Source: Occultella glacieicola
GTDB lineage: Bacteria > Actinomycetota > Actinomycetes > Actinomycetales > Beutenbergiaceae
Reading direction: 5' to 3'
Assembly (NCBI RefSeq): GCF_004353825.1
Contig: NZ_SMNA01000003.1
Coordinates: 372,001-436,000 of the forward strand
Length of the DNA stretch: 64,000 bases
The translations under genes and the position numbers were made by a program. Shown one piece after another: positions 30,023-39,141 of the stretch; position 1 is the first letter of the stretch, and each line of letters opens with the position of its first letter. The notes beneath the pieces were generated by a model. It had not been told where the DNA came from, did not search any database, and worked only from the letters and a program-made list of their open reading frames with translations.

Positions 30023-31345
30023 GTGCCGTCCCTCACCGCCACCTGGCCCGCCCCGCTCGCCTCGCGACCGCTCGATGCCACGGTGGTGGTGCCGGGCTCG
30101 AAGTCACTGACCAACCGGGCCCTCCCGCTCGCGGCGCTCGCGAGCGAGCCGACGCGGATCACCGGAGCTCTGGTGTCCCGGGACGCCGACCTGATGATCG
30201 GTGCCCTGCGCGCGCTCGGCGTCGGCATCGAGGCGTCCGACGGCGGAACGACCCTGGTCGTGGTGCCTGGCCCGCTGCGCGGGCCGGCCGAGGTCGACTG
30301 CGGCCTGGCCGGAACCGTGATGCGGTTCATCCCGCCGCTCGCCGCACTCGCCGACGGGCCGGTGCGCCTCGACGGCGATGCCGGGGCCCGGCTCCGTCCG
30401 ATGGGCCCGGTGCTGCGCGGGCTGGCCGGCCTCGGGGTCTCGGTCACCGGCGAGGATCCCGCGACCGGCGCCCCGGCCGACGAGCCCTTGTACCTGCCGC
30501 TGACGGTGCACGGGACCGGCCGGGTCCTCGGCGGGGAGGTCGAGATCGACGCGTCGTCCTCCTCCCAGTTCGTCTCCGCGCTGCTGCTGGCCGCGCCCCG
30601 GTTCGAGGCGGGTCTCACGCTGCACCACGTGGGCGAGGTGCTCCCCAGTCAGCCGCACATCGACATGACGATCGCGGCCCTGCGCGAACGTGGGGTCACG
30701 GTCGACGACGCGGCGCCCGGCAAGTGGCGCGTGGAACCGGGGCCGATCTCCGGCGGTGACGTCACGATCGAGCCGGACCTGTCCAACGCGGGCCCGTTCC
30801 TGGCCGCCGCGCTGGCCGTGGGCGGCAGCGTACGGGTGCCGAACTGGCCCGCCTCGACCACCCAGCCCGGTGCTCTCCTGCCCGGCCTGCTTGAGCGGCT
30901 CGGGGCGACGACCACGCTCGTCGACGGGGTGCTCACGGTGACCGGCACCGGCTCGGTGCGACCGGTCGACGTGGACCTGAGCGCCGCAGGCGAGCTCGCT
31001 CCGACGATCGCTGCCCTGACCGCCCTGGCCGACGGCGAGTCCCGGCTTCGCGGGATCGCGCACCTGCGCGGGCACGAGACCGACCGGCTGGCCGCCCTGG
31101 TCACCGAGATCCGGCGGCTCGGCGGGTCCGCCGAGGAGACCGCGGACGGACTGATCATCCACGGTGGTGGTCTGCACGGCGCCGAGGTGGAGACCTACCA
31201 CGACCACCGGATGGCGACGTTCGCCGCCGTGGTGGGGGCCGCCGTCGACGGCGTGCGGATCGTGGACGTGGCCACCACGGCGAAGACGCTGCCGGACTTC
31301 ACCACCATGTGGCTGGACATGCTCGGGCCGACGGGCGGGGCGTAG
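30023..31345 (+). CDS. aroA: 3-phosphoshikimate 1-carboxyvinyltransferase (EPSP synthase)
   Basis: 440 residues catalysing the sixth shikimate-pathway step: shikimate-3-phosphate plus PEP to EPSP. Landmarks are PGSKSLTNRALPLAA (about 24-38), CGLAGTVMRFIPPLAAL (about 94-110), SSSSQFVSALLLAAP and the C-terminal YHDHRMATFAAVVG. Start GTG at 30023. rsgA begins 7 nt after its stop, the conserved aroA-rsgA order of Micrococcales and relatives. Confidence 0.97.
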   Translation: MPSLTATWPAPLASRPLDATVVVPGSKSLTNRALPLAALASEPTRITGALVSRDADLMIGALRALGVGIEASDGGTTLVVVPGPLRGPAEVDCGLAGTVMRFIPPLAALADGPVRLDGDAGARLRPMGPVLRGLAGLGVSVTGEDPATGAPADEPLYLPLTVHGTGRVLGGEVEIDASSSSQFVSALLLAAPRFEAGLTLHHVGEVLPSQPHIDMTIAALRERGVTVDDAAPGKWRVEPGPISGGDVTIEPDLSNAGPFLAAALAVGGSVRVPNWPASTTQPGALLPGLLERLGATTTLVDGVLTVTGTGSVRPVDVDLSAAGELAPTIAALTALADGESRLRGIAHLRGHETDRLAALVTEIRRLGGSAEETADGLIIHGGGLHGAEVETYHDHRMATFAAVVGAAVDGVRIVDVATTAKTLPDFTTMWLDMLGPTGGA

Positions 31346-31352
31346 TCCGGAC

Positions 31353-32366
31353 ATGGCCGCGCGCAGGGACTGGAGCGAGTCCGACGTCCGGGTGCGCCCG
31401 AACCCGAAGGGGAACCGGCCGCGCACGAAGCAGCGGCCGGAGCACTCGGACGCCGAGCAGGCGCTCGTCCTGGCCGTGGACCGTGGCCGCTACCAGCTGC
31501 TCACCGACGACGCCCTGCGCGTGGTCGCGATGAAGGCACGCGAGCTCGGTCGGGCGTCGATCGTGGTGGGCGACCGGGTGGACGTGGTCGGCGACACCTC
31601 CGGCGCGAAGGACACCCTGGCCCGGGTGGTGCGCGTGCACGAACGGCGCACGCTGCTGCGCCGCTCCGCGGACGACTCCGACGTCATCGAGCGGGTCATC
31701 GTCGCGAACGCCGACCAACTCGTCATCGTCACCGCCCTGGCGGACCCGGAGCCGCGGCCCCGGATGGTGGACCGCTGCCTGGTGGCCGCGTTCGACGCCG
31801 GCATGGACGCCCTGCTCTGCCTGACGAAGGCCGACCTCGCCGACCCCGGGCCGTTCACGGAGCTGTACCGGACCCTGGACGTCCCCGCGGTCGCGACCTA
31901 CCGTCAGGACGGGCGGATCCACGGCCTCGAGGAGCTTCGCGAGCAGCTGACCGGGCGGATCTCGGTGCTGGTCGGCCACTCCGGCGTCGGGAAGTCGACC
32001 CTGGTGAACGCGCTGGTCCCGGACGCCGACCGGGCCACCGGGGTGGTCAACACGACCACCGGCCGGGGTCGGCACACCTCCTCCTCGGCGGTCGCCCTGG
32101 AACTGCCCGGCGGCGGGTGGATCATCGACACCCCCGGCGTGCGCTCGTTCGGCCTGGGGCACGTGGACCCGGCCACGTTCGTGGACGCCTTCGCCGACCT
32201 CGCCGCCGTGGCGCAGGACTGCCCGCGCGGCTGCACGCACGCCGCCGACGCCCCGGACTGCGCGCTGGATGAGTGGGTGGCCTCCGGTGCCGCAGGCCCG
32301 GCCGGCGAAGCCCGCCTCGAGTCGTTCCGCCGGCTCCTCGCGAGCCGCTCCGGCGACCCCGACTGA
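31353..32366 (+). CDS. rsgA: Ribosome small subunit-dependent GTPase RsgA
   Basis: 337 residues. Circularly permuted GTPase acting in late 30S assembly: an N-terminal OB-fold (about 40-115), G4 TKAD at 158-161 preceding the P-loop GHSGVGKST at 208-216, G3 DTPG, and a C-terminal zinc-binding segment CPRGCTHAADAPDC. The order G4-G1-G3 confirms the permutation. ATG at 31353 follows aroA after 7 nt. The gene ends 21 bp before the palindromic array at 32388. Confidence 0.97.
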   Translation: MAARRDWSESDVRVRPNPKGNRPRTKQRPEHSDAEQALVLAVDRGRYQLLTDDALRVVAMKARELGRASIVVGDRVDVVGDTSGAKDTLARVVRVHERRTLLRRSADDSDVIERVIVANADQLVIVTALADPEPRPRMVDRCLVAAFDAGMDALLCLTKADLADPGPFTELYRTLDVPAVATYRQDGRIHGLEELREQLTGRISVLVGHSGVGKSTLVNALVPDADRATGVVNTTTGRGRHTSSSAVALELPGGGWIIDTPGVRSFGLGHVDPATFVDAFADLAAVAQDCPRGCTHAADAPDCALDEWVASGAAGPAGEARLESFRRLLASRSGDPD

Positions 32367-32387
32367 CCGCGCCCCGCCCCAGCCCGC

Positions 32388-32458
32388 TGAGATCGCACCT
32401 GACGCTGTGAGTTCGCACCGGCACCGGGTGCGAACTCACAGCGTCAGGTGCGAGGTCA
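32388..32458. repeat. Four-site palindromic array, upstream copy
   Basis: Four 12-mers related to TGAGNTCGCACC: TGAGATCGCACC (32388) and TGAGTTCGCACC (32408) forward, then GGTGCGAACTCA (32427) and GGTGCGAGGTCA (32447) inverted, at spacings 20, 19 and 20 bp. The central 61 nt (32393-32453) form a perfect 27-bp stem with a 7-nt loop. It lies between rsgA and the nuclease-like gene. The roughly two-helical-turn spacing suggests protein sites on one DNA face. Confidence 0.85.
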
Positions 32459-32524
32459 GCGGCGTGGACGGCGGCTGTCCACAGGGTCAAGGCACGTCGG
32501 CGCCGGGTCGGCCAGAGTGCGGGG

Positions 32525-33556
32525 ATGTCCGATGACGTCCCGGTCCCGCCCAACCTCCCCCGCACCTTCCTCACCGGTGAGCTGACCGCGAGCGTACGCG
32601 CCCGGCTGCTCGCCGAGGGCCGGCTCACGCAGGTCCGGACCGGTGCGTTCGCGATCGTGGACCCGAACGCACCACGATGGCGACGCAACCGCGCCAACGG
32701 CCTCGGTCGCTGCGTGGCTGCCGCGCGGGTCCTCTCCCGCGACCACGTGTTCGGTCACACGTCCGCCGCACTCCTGCACGGCTGCGCGTACTGGCGGATC
32801 GACGAGAAGGTCCACCTGTTCCAGGATGGCAACCCCAGTCCGCGACACACGAAGGACCTGTTCCGGCACGTCGGCGTGATCCCCGAGCCCGAACGGACGG
32901 TGGTCAACGGCCTGCCCGTCACCACCCTCGAACGGACCATCCTCGACTGTGCCCGGATCCTGCACCCGCGGGACGCGCTCATCGTCGTCGACAGTGCGCT
33001 CCGGATCCTCGTCCGGCCTGACCGGGAGGATCGACCGGGCACCGACCGCCGCACCGCGCAGGTCCGGGACGGGCTGCTCGAGCGCCTCGAGCAGCCCGAC
33101 ATGCGCCGAGGACGGCGGCAGGCCCGCGCGTTGATCGCACTCGCCGATCCCTATGCCGAGTCCGCCGGGGAGTCCGCGGTCCGCTGGCTCGCGCTCGCCC
33201 GCGGCCTGCCGGTCCCGGTCTGCCAGTGCCCGGTCCCGGCCGAGGACAAGACGTACTACACCGACATGGCGTGGTACCTCAACGTGACCCGATCGGACGG
33301 GTCGGAACGGCTCGTCACGATCCACACCGAGTTCGACGGACTCCTCAAGTACCTCGGCGCGGGCCCCGACGCCGCCCGCGTGGTCAGCGAGGAGAAGGTG
33401 CGCGAGGACCGGATCCGCGCGACCGGAGCCGAGGTCGTCCGGGTGATCTGGGACGATCTGTCCCGGCCGGGTCGCGTGTTCGACCGGATCACGCAGTTCC
33501 TGCCCGTCGGTTCCGTGCATGCGCTGCGCGCCCGCGCCGAACTGTTCCGCCCGTGA
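32525..33556 (+). CDS. AbiEi-like winged-helix protein with PD-(D/E)XK nuclease-like C-terminus
   Basis: 343 residues. The N-terminal 50 residues (LTGELTASVRARLLAEGRLTQVRTGAFAIV) resemble the winged helix of AbiEi antitoxins, and VTTLERTILDCAR (132-144) is typical of that family. The C-terminal part (about 210-325) has an ordered E216 (AGESAVRW), D247 (YTDMAW), E269/D271/K275 (TEFDGLLKY) and EEKVREDRIRATGAEVVRV, the pattern of a Vsr/DUF559-like PD-(D/E)XK fold. No AbiEii toxin gene is adjacent, so it is a solo gene. It is flanked on both sides by the same four-site palindromic array, and its stop codon TGA (33554) is inside the downstream array. ATG at 32525 has no clear Shine-Dalgarno. Confidence 0.8.
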   Translation: MSDDVPVPPNLPRTFLTGELTASVRARLLAEGRLTQVRTGAFAIVDPNAPRWRRNRANGLGRCVAAARVLSRDHVFGHTSAALLHGCAYWRIDEKVHLFQDGNPSPRHTKDLFRHVGVIPEPERTVVNGLPVTTLERTILDCARILHPRDALIVVDSALRILVRPDREDRPGTDRRTAQVRDGLLERLEQPDMRRGRRQARALIALADPYAESAGESAVRWLALARGLPVPVCQCPVPAEDKTYYTDMAWYLNVTRSDGSERLVTIHTEFDGLLKYLGAGPDAARVVSEEKVREDRIRATGAEVVRVIWDDLSRPGRVFDRITQFLPVGSVHALRARAELFRP

Positions 33557-33624
33557 CCCCGCACTCCACACACTGAGATCGCACCACCCGACGGTGCGAT
33601 CTCAATGCCGCACGTGCGATCTCA
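33554..33624. repeat. Four-site palindromic array, downstream copy
   Basis: Sites at 33554 (TGACCCCGCACT, degenerate, containing the gene's stop codon), 33574 (TGAGATCGCACC), 33593 (GGTGCGATCTCA, inverted) and 33613 (CGTGCGATCTCA, inverted). Spacings are 20, 19 and 20 bp, exactly as in the upstream copy at 32388, although the 7-8 nt spacers differ in sequence. The two middle sites form a 12-bp perfect hairpin. Confidence 0.8.
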
Positions 33625-33654
33625 GCGACATCTGGGGGTGGACGGGGCGGGGGG

Positions 33655-33696
33655 GGTGGGGTCAGGCGCGGTGGGGGTGGGTTCAGGCGCGGTGGG
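33655..33696. repeat. 21-bp tandem duplication at the sdhB 3' end
   Basis: Two adjacent 21-bp units (33655-33675 and 33676-33696) are identical at 20 of 21 positions. The second contains the sdhB stop and last codons; the first is the extra copy after the stop. Confidence 0.75.
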
Positions 33697-34425
33697 TGAG
33701 GGCGCCGAGGACGTCGCGGTTCAGGCGGGAGATCAGGTCGATCTGGATGCCCTTCGGGCAGGCGGCCGTGCACTCGCCGATCTGGGTGCAGCCGCCGAAA
33801 CCCTCGAGGTCGGCCTGGGCGACCATATCCAGCGCCCGCGAGTGCCGCTCCGGCTGACCCTGCGGGAGCAGCCCGAGGTGGGTCACCTTGGCGGCCACGA
33901 ACAGGGACGCCGATCCGTTCGGGCAGGCCGCCACGCAGGCGCCGCAGCCGATGCAGGTGGCGGCGTCGAACGCGGCGTCCGCGTCGGCCTTCGGCACCGG
34001 CACGGCGTGCGCGTCCGGCGCGGTGCCGGTCGGTGCCGTGATGAAGCCACCGGCCTGGATGATCCGGTCGAAGGCGCCGCGGTCGACGATCAGGTCCTTG
34101 ATCACCGTGAACGGCTCGGCCCGCCACGGCTCGACGTCGATCACGTCGCCGTCGGAGAACGAGCGCATGTGCAGCTGACAGGTGGTGACGCGTTCCTTCG
34201 GGCCGTGGGCCAGGCCGTTGATGACCAGGCCGCACATCCCGCAGATGCCTTCGCGGCAGTCGCTGTCGAAGGCGATCGGGTCCTCGCCCGCGATCGTGAG
34301 GTTCTCGTTGAGGACGTCCAGCATCTCCAGGAACGACATGTCCGGGGACACGTCGGTGACCTGGTAGGTCTGCATCCCCCCGGCGTCGTCGCTGTTGCGC
34401 TGACGCCACACCCGCAACGTGATGT

Positions 34426-34429
<4 letters not shown>
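33683..34429 (-). CDS. sdhB: Succinate dehydrogenase iron-sulfur subunit
   Basis: 248 residues. N-terminal [2Fe-2S] ferredoxin domain with [10 protein letters not shown] (about 58-67) and a later Cys in TTCQLH; C-terminal domain with [14 protein letters not shown] and CTAACPKG for the [4Fe-4S] and [3Fe-4S] clusters. It passes electrons from FAD in SdhA to the quinone site in SdhC. GTG at 34429 overlaps the sdhA stop (GTGA). The last gene of sdhCAB; its 3' end is tandemly duplicated at 33655. Confidence 0.96.
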
Positions 34430-36382
<1,953 letters not shown>

Positions 36383-36390
<8 letters not shown>

Positions 36391-37108
36391 CCAATCCGAG
36401 GAGAACTGCGTAGGGCGGGATCAGGAAGCCCACCACGATCACGGCCGCGACCACGACCGCGACGATGTTGAGGTTCTTGCGGCGCTTCGGGCTGGTGTTC
36501 GCACCGAGGGTGGCCATCGCGGCCCAGATCCCGTGCCGCAGGTGGAACGCGAGGGCGATCAGCGCGATCGTGTAGCTGAGCACCACCCACCAGATGCTGA
36601 AGCCGTTCACGACCCGTTCGTAGGGGCTGTCCGAGGCCCCGCCCGGGGCGATCGTGTTCGTGGTCAGGTGGAGCAGGTGGTAGATCACGAACAGCGCGAT
36701 GGTGACCCCGCCCCAGCGGAGCGTGAACGAGGCGTAGCTGCGCTGCGCGCCCCGCGGTGCCTTCGAGCTGGCGTAGCGGGCCCCACCCTTGCCCCCGGTC
36801 GCCCTCCGGGCCCGGCGCCACAGGATGATCGCCGATACGGCGTGCACCACGATGGCCGCGAGCAGGACGACCCGGATGATCCAGAGCGCTCCCCCGTACG
36901 GCAGGATCGGTTCGCCGAGCTCACGCAGGTGGTGGGAGTAGCTGTCGAAAGCGTCCTGGCCCTCGAAGACCTTCAGGTTCCCGTACATGTGCGCGAGCAG
37001 GAACAGGATCAGGACGAGGCCGCTGATCGCCATCGCGACCTTCAGCAGTGGTGTGGACCTCCACACCGATCCGGCCCTGGGGGATGAACTCACCGTACGC
37101 GTTGCCAC
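36383..37108 (-). CDS. sdhC: Succinate dehydrogenase cytochrome b subunit
   Basis: 241 residues with five membrane helices, the single-subunit diheme cytochrome b558 type, so no SdhD is expected. Likely heme ligands are histidines in [29 protein letters not shown] and [13 protein letters not shown]. The GTG at 37108 is chosen because TAAGTT lies exactly 7 nt upstream, placing the transcription start at the GTG (leaderless); an ATG at 37147 would add 13 residues. First gene of sdhCAB. Confidence 0.93.
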
Positions 37109-37115
37109 GGCGTCT

Positions 37116-37121
37116 AACTTA
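37116..37121 (-). promoter_or_regulatory. -10 box for leaderless sdhC
   Basis: On the minus strand TAAGTT fits TANNNT and ends 7 nt before the sdhC GTG at 37108, the spacing expected for leaderless transcripts in actinobacteria. No clear -35 box. Confidence 0.55.
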
Positions 37122-37181
37122 GCCCTTCCCGAGGGTGCGCGTGACACGGGCCGGCCGGGAGGTGACGGACTGTCGCGATTC

Positions 37182-38021
37182 TCACGCGGAGGGCGGCCCG
37201 AGGTCCACCACCCGCTCGATGAGGCTCACGTGCCACCGGCCGAGGTTGCTCGTGAACAGGTCGGCGCCGCGGAACGCCACATTCGTCGGGTGACACAGCA
37301 GGTGCGCGGTCCGGTCGGCCGCCACGGTCGTCACCGATCCGGCGGCCGGGTCCACCCGGAGCACCTGCGACGGTTCGTAGCACCCCACGTACACGGCGCC
37401 GTCCGGTCCCACCGCGACGCCGTCGGGCAGCACCCCGGGCAGGTGCGCCACCCGTTCGGCCCGTCCAGGGCCGCCGTCGGCGTCGATCGCGATCCGGGTG
37501 ATCGCGGACGCGAACGTCTCCGCCACGTACAGGTCCCGGCCCGACGGCGTCAGCGCGAGTCCGTTCGCGAAGTCCAGGTCGTGGGGGTACCACAGGCCGC
37601 CGGTGCCGTCCGGTGCGAACCGGTACACGCCGGGGGCCGGCTCGCCCTGCGCACCGGAGTCGGAGACGTAGACCGTGCCGTCGGCGGCCACGGCGATCGC
37701 GTTCGGGGTCACGAACGGCCGGTCCCCGCCGGTGCTGAACACCTCGACCACCCGCGTGGCCACGTGCAGTCGGTGCACGGCACGCGCCTTCAGGTCGCAC
37801 GCGTAGAGGACGTCGCCGCCCGGGGTGAGGCTCACCCCGAGGATGAAGCCGCCGGTGGTCGCGACCACCTCGAGCGTGGCTCCGTCGGGGTCGATCCGGT
37901 AGAGCTGGCCCGCCTCACCGCCGCACCAGATGCTGCCGTCGGGATGCACCGCGATCCCTTCGGGGTGATCCAGCTGCGGGTCGGTCAGGGTCCCGTCGTG
38001 GAACACACGTACCGTCGCCAT
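37182..38021 (-). CDS. SMP-30/gluconolactonase/LRE family protein
   Basis: 279 residues, six-bladed beta-propeller lactonase. Predicted metal ligands are E21 in DHPEGIAVHPDG, Asn in VTPNAIAV (about 106), Asn in DFANGLALTPSG and Asp in LPDGVAVGPDG. It would open a sugar lactone to an aldonate after oxidation by the SDR at 43563. ATG at 38021 has AAGGAGGT 8 nt upstream, the best Shine-Dalgarno of the operon. It is the last of ten genes. Confidence 0.92.
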   Translation of the reverse strand: MATVRVFHDGTLTDPQLDHPEGIAVHPDGSIWCGGEAGQLYRIDPDGATLEVVATTGGFILGVSLTPGGDVLYACDLKARAVHRLHVATRVVEVFSTGGDRPFVTPNAIAVAADGTVYVSDSGAQGEPAPGVYRFAPDGTGGLWYPHDLDFANGLALTPSGRDLYVAETFASAITRIAIDADGGPGRAERVAHLPGVLPDGVAVGPDGAVYVGCYEPSQVLRVDPAAGSVTTVAADRTAHLLCHPTNVAFRGADLFTSNLGRWHVSLIERVVDLGPPSA

Positions 38022-38053
38022 CGCGTCCTACCTCCTTGTGGGTCGGCGTCGGG

Positions 38054-39136
38054 TCATCCCGCCTCGACCAGGCTCGCCGCGATCGTCGCGGTCCGGCGCT
38101 CGCCGCCGGTCAGGTGCAGCAGGTCGGCGCCGGCGGCCCCGGCCACGCCGTGGCCCGGGATCGTGCTGGCGGGTTCGATCGCGCAGACGTACGCCTGCCG
38201 CCACCACGGGTGCCCGGGGCTGGCGTGCATCTCCTGCCAGAACCACGCGTGCGGCCACACGGCCGCGTCCCAGGACAGCCGCACGCCAAGTCCGAGGCGA
38301 GGATTCGAGATCTCGTACCAGGCGCCGTCGGGCCCGAGATCGGTGAGGTAGCCGAACGTGGCGACCCGCTCACCCGGGCCGGGGACCACGGACAGGTCCC
38401 GCGTCGAGGAGTCCGCGGCGACCACCCGTGGCCAGGCGCCGCGGGCGCCGGAGCCGAGGTGCGTTCCCGGTGTGAGCTCGTCGGCGACGAACGTGCCGGC
38501 GCCGGTGCTGATCCGCGCCCCGGCGCCCAGGAGCGGCGCCCCGAACGCCGGGTGGTGTGACCACATCACCCCGATCGCGTCCGGCCCGGTGTTCTCCAGC
38601 GTCTCGGTGATCGCGACGGCGGCCCCGGTGAGCCGGATGGTCCGGTCCAGGCGCAGCGGGGCCGCGGTCAGCCGGGTCTGCGCCCGCAACCACGCGGTGT
38701 CGCCGTCGGTCCCGGTGCCGGTGACCTGCCACGGGATGCGGGAGGCCTCGCCGTGGAAACCCCAGGTGCCTCCACCGGGCGCGGGGGACGCGGCGCCCCC
38801 GTTCGGGCAGAGCACCTGCCAGCCGCCGGGGTAGCGCTCCAGCCATTGGGGCTCGTCGACGGCGTTCCAGGCCCCGGTCGCGCGCGGCGGGATACCCCAG
38901 GGCGCCCGGAACAGCACGTCCACGCCGGTCCGGGCATCGACGAACGAGACGAGATCGCAGCCCTTCTCGGGCAGCACCGTGAGCTCGGCCGCGGCGGTCC
39001 GCAGGACGACGCCGTGCCAGCCCTGGTCGAGGACGACCCGCGCCACCCCGGTCTCGCTCGCGGCGCCCCCGGCGACGACATCACCTCCACTGTCGGCACT
39101 GTCCGCACCATCGGCACCCGTCGGACGCTCGCCCAT
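38054..39136 (-). CDS. Aldose 1-epimerase-like (galactose-mutarotase fold) protein
   Basis: 360 residues. A disordered Ala/Gly/Ser-rich N-terminus (about 1-30) precedes a mutarotase-type beta-sandwich: VLPEKGCDLVSFVDARTG, GWQVLCPNGG, TWGFHGEASRIPW with a candidate catalytic His, and MWSHHPAFGAPLL. It resembles the DUF4432/aldose-epimerase superfamily. AAGGAG lies 10 nt before the ATG and the upstream gene ends 5 nt away. A role in anomer exchange of the imported sugar is inferred. Confidence 0.82.
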   Translation of the reverse strand: MGERPTGADGADSADSGGDVVAGGAASETGVARVVLDQGWHGVVLRTAAAELTVLPEKGCDLVSFVDARTGVDVLFRAPWGIPPRATGAWNAVDEPQWLERYPGGWQVLCPNGGAASPAPGGGTWGFHGEASRIPWQVTGTGTDGDTAWLRAQTRLTAAPLRLDRTIRLTGAAVAITETLENTGPDAIGVMWSHHPAFGAPLLGAGARISTGAGTFVADELTPGTHLGSGARGAWPRVVAADSSTRDLSVVPGPGERVATFGYLTDLGPDGAWYEISNPRLGLGVRLSWDAAVWPHAWFWQEMHASPGHPWWRQAYVCAIEPASTIPGHGVAGAAGADLLHLTGGERRTATIAASLVEAG

Positions 39137-39141
39137 CGCGC

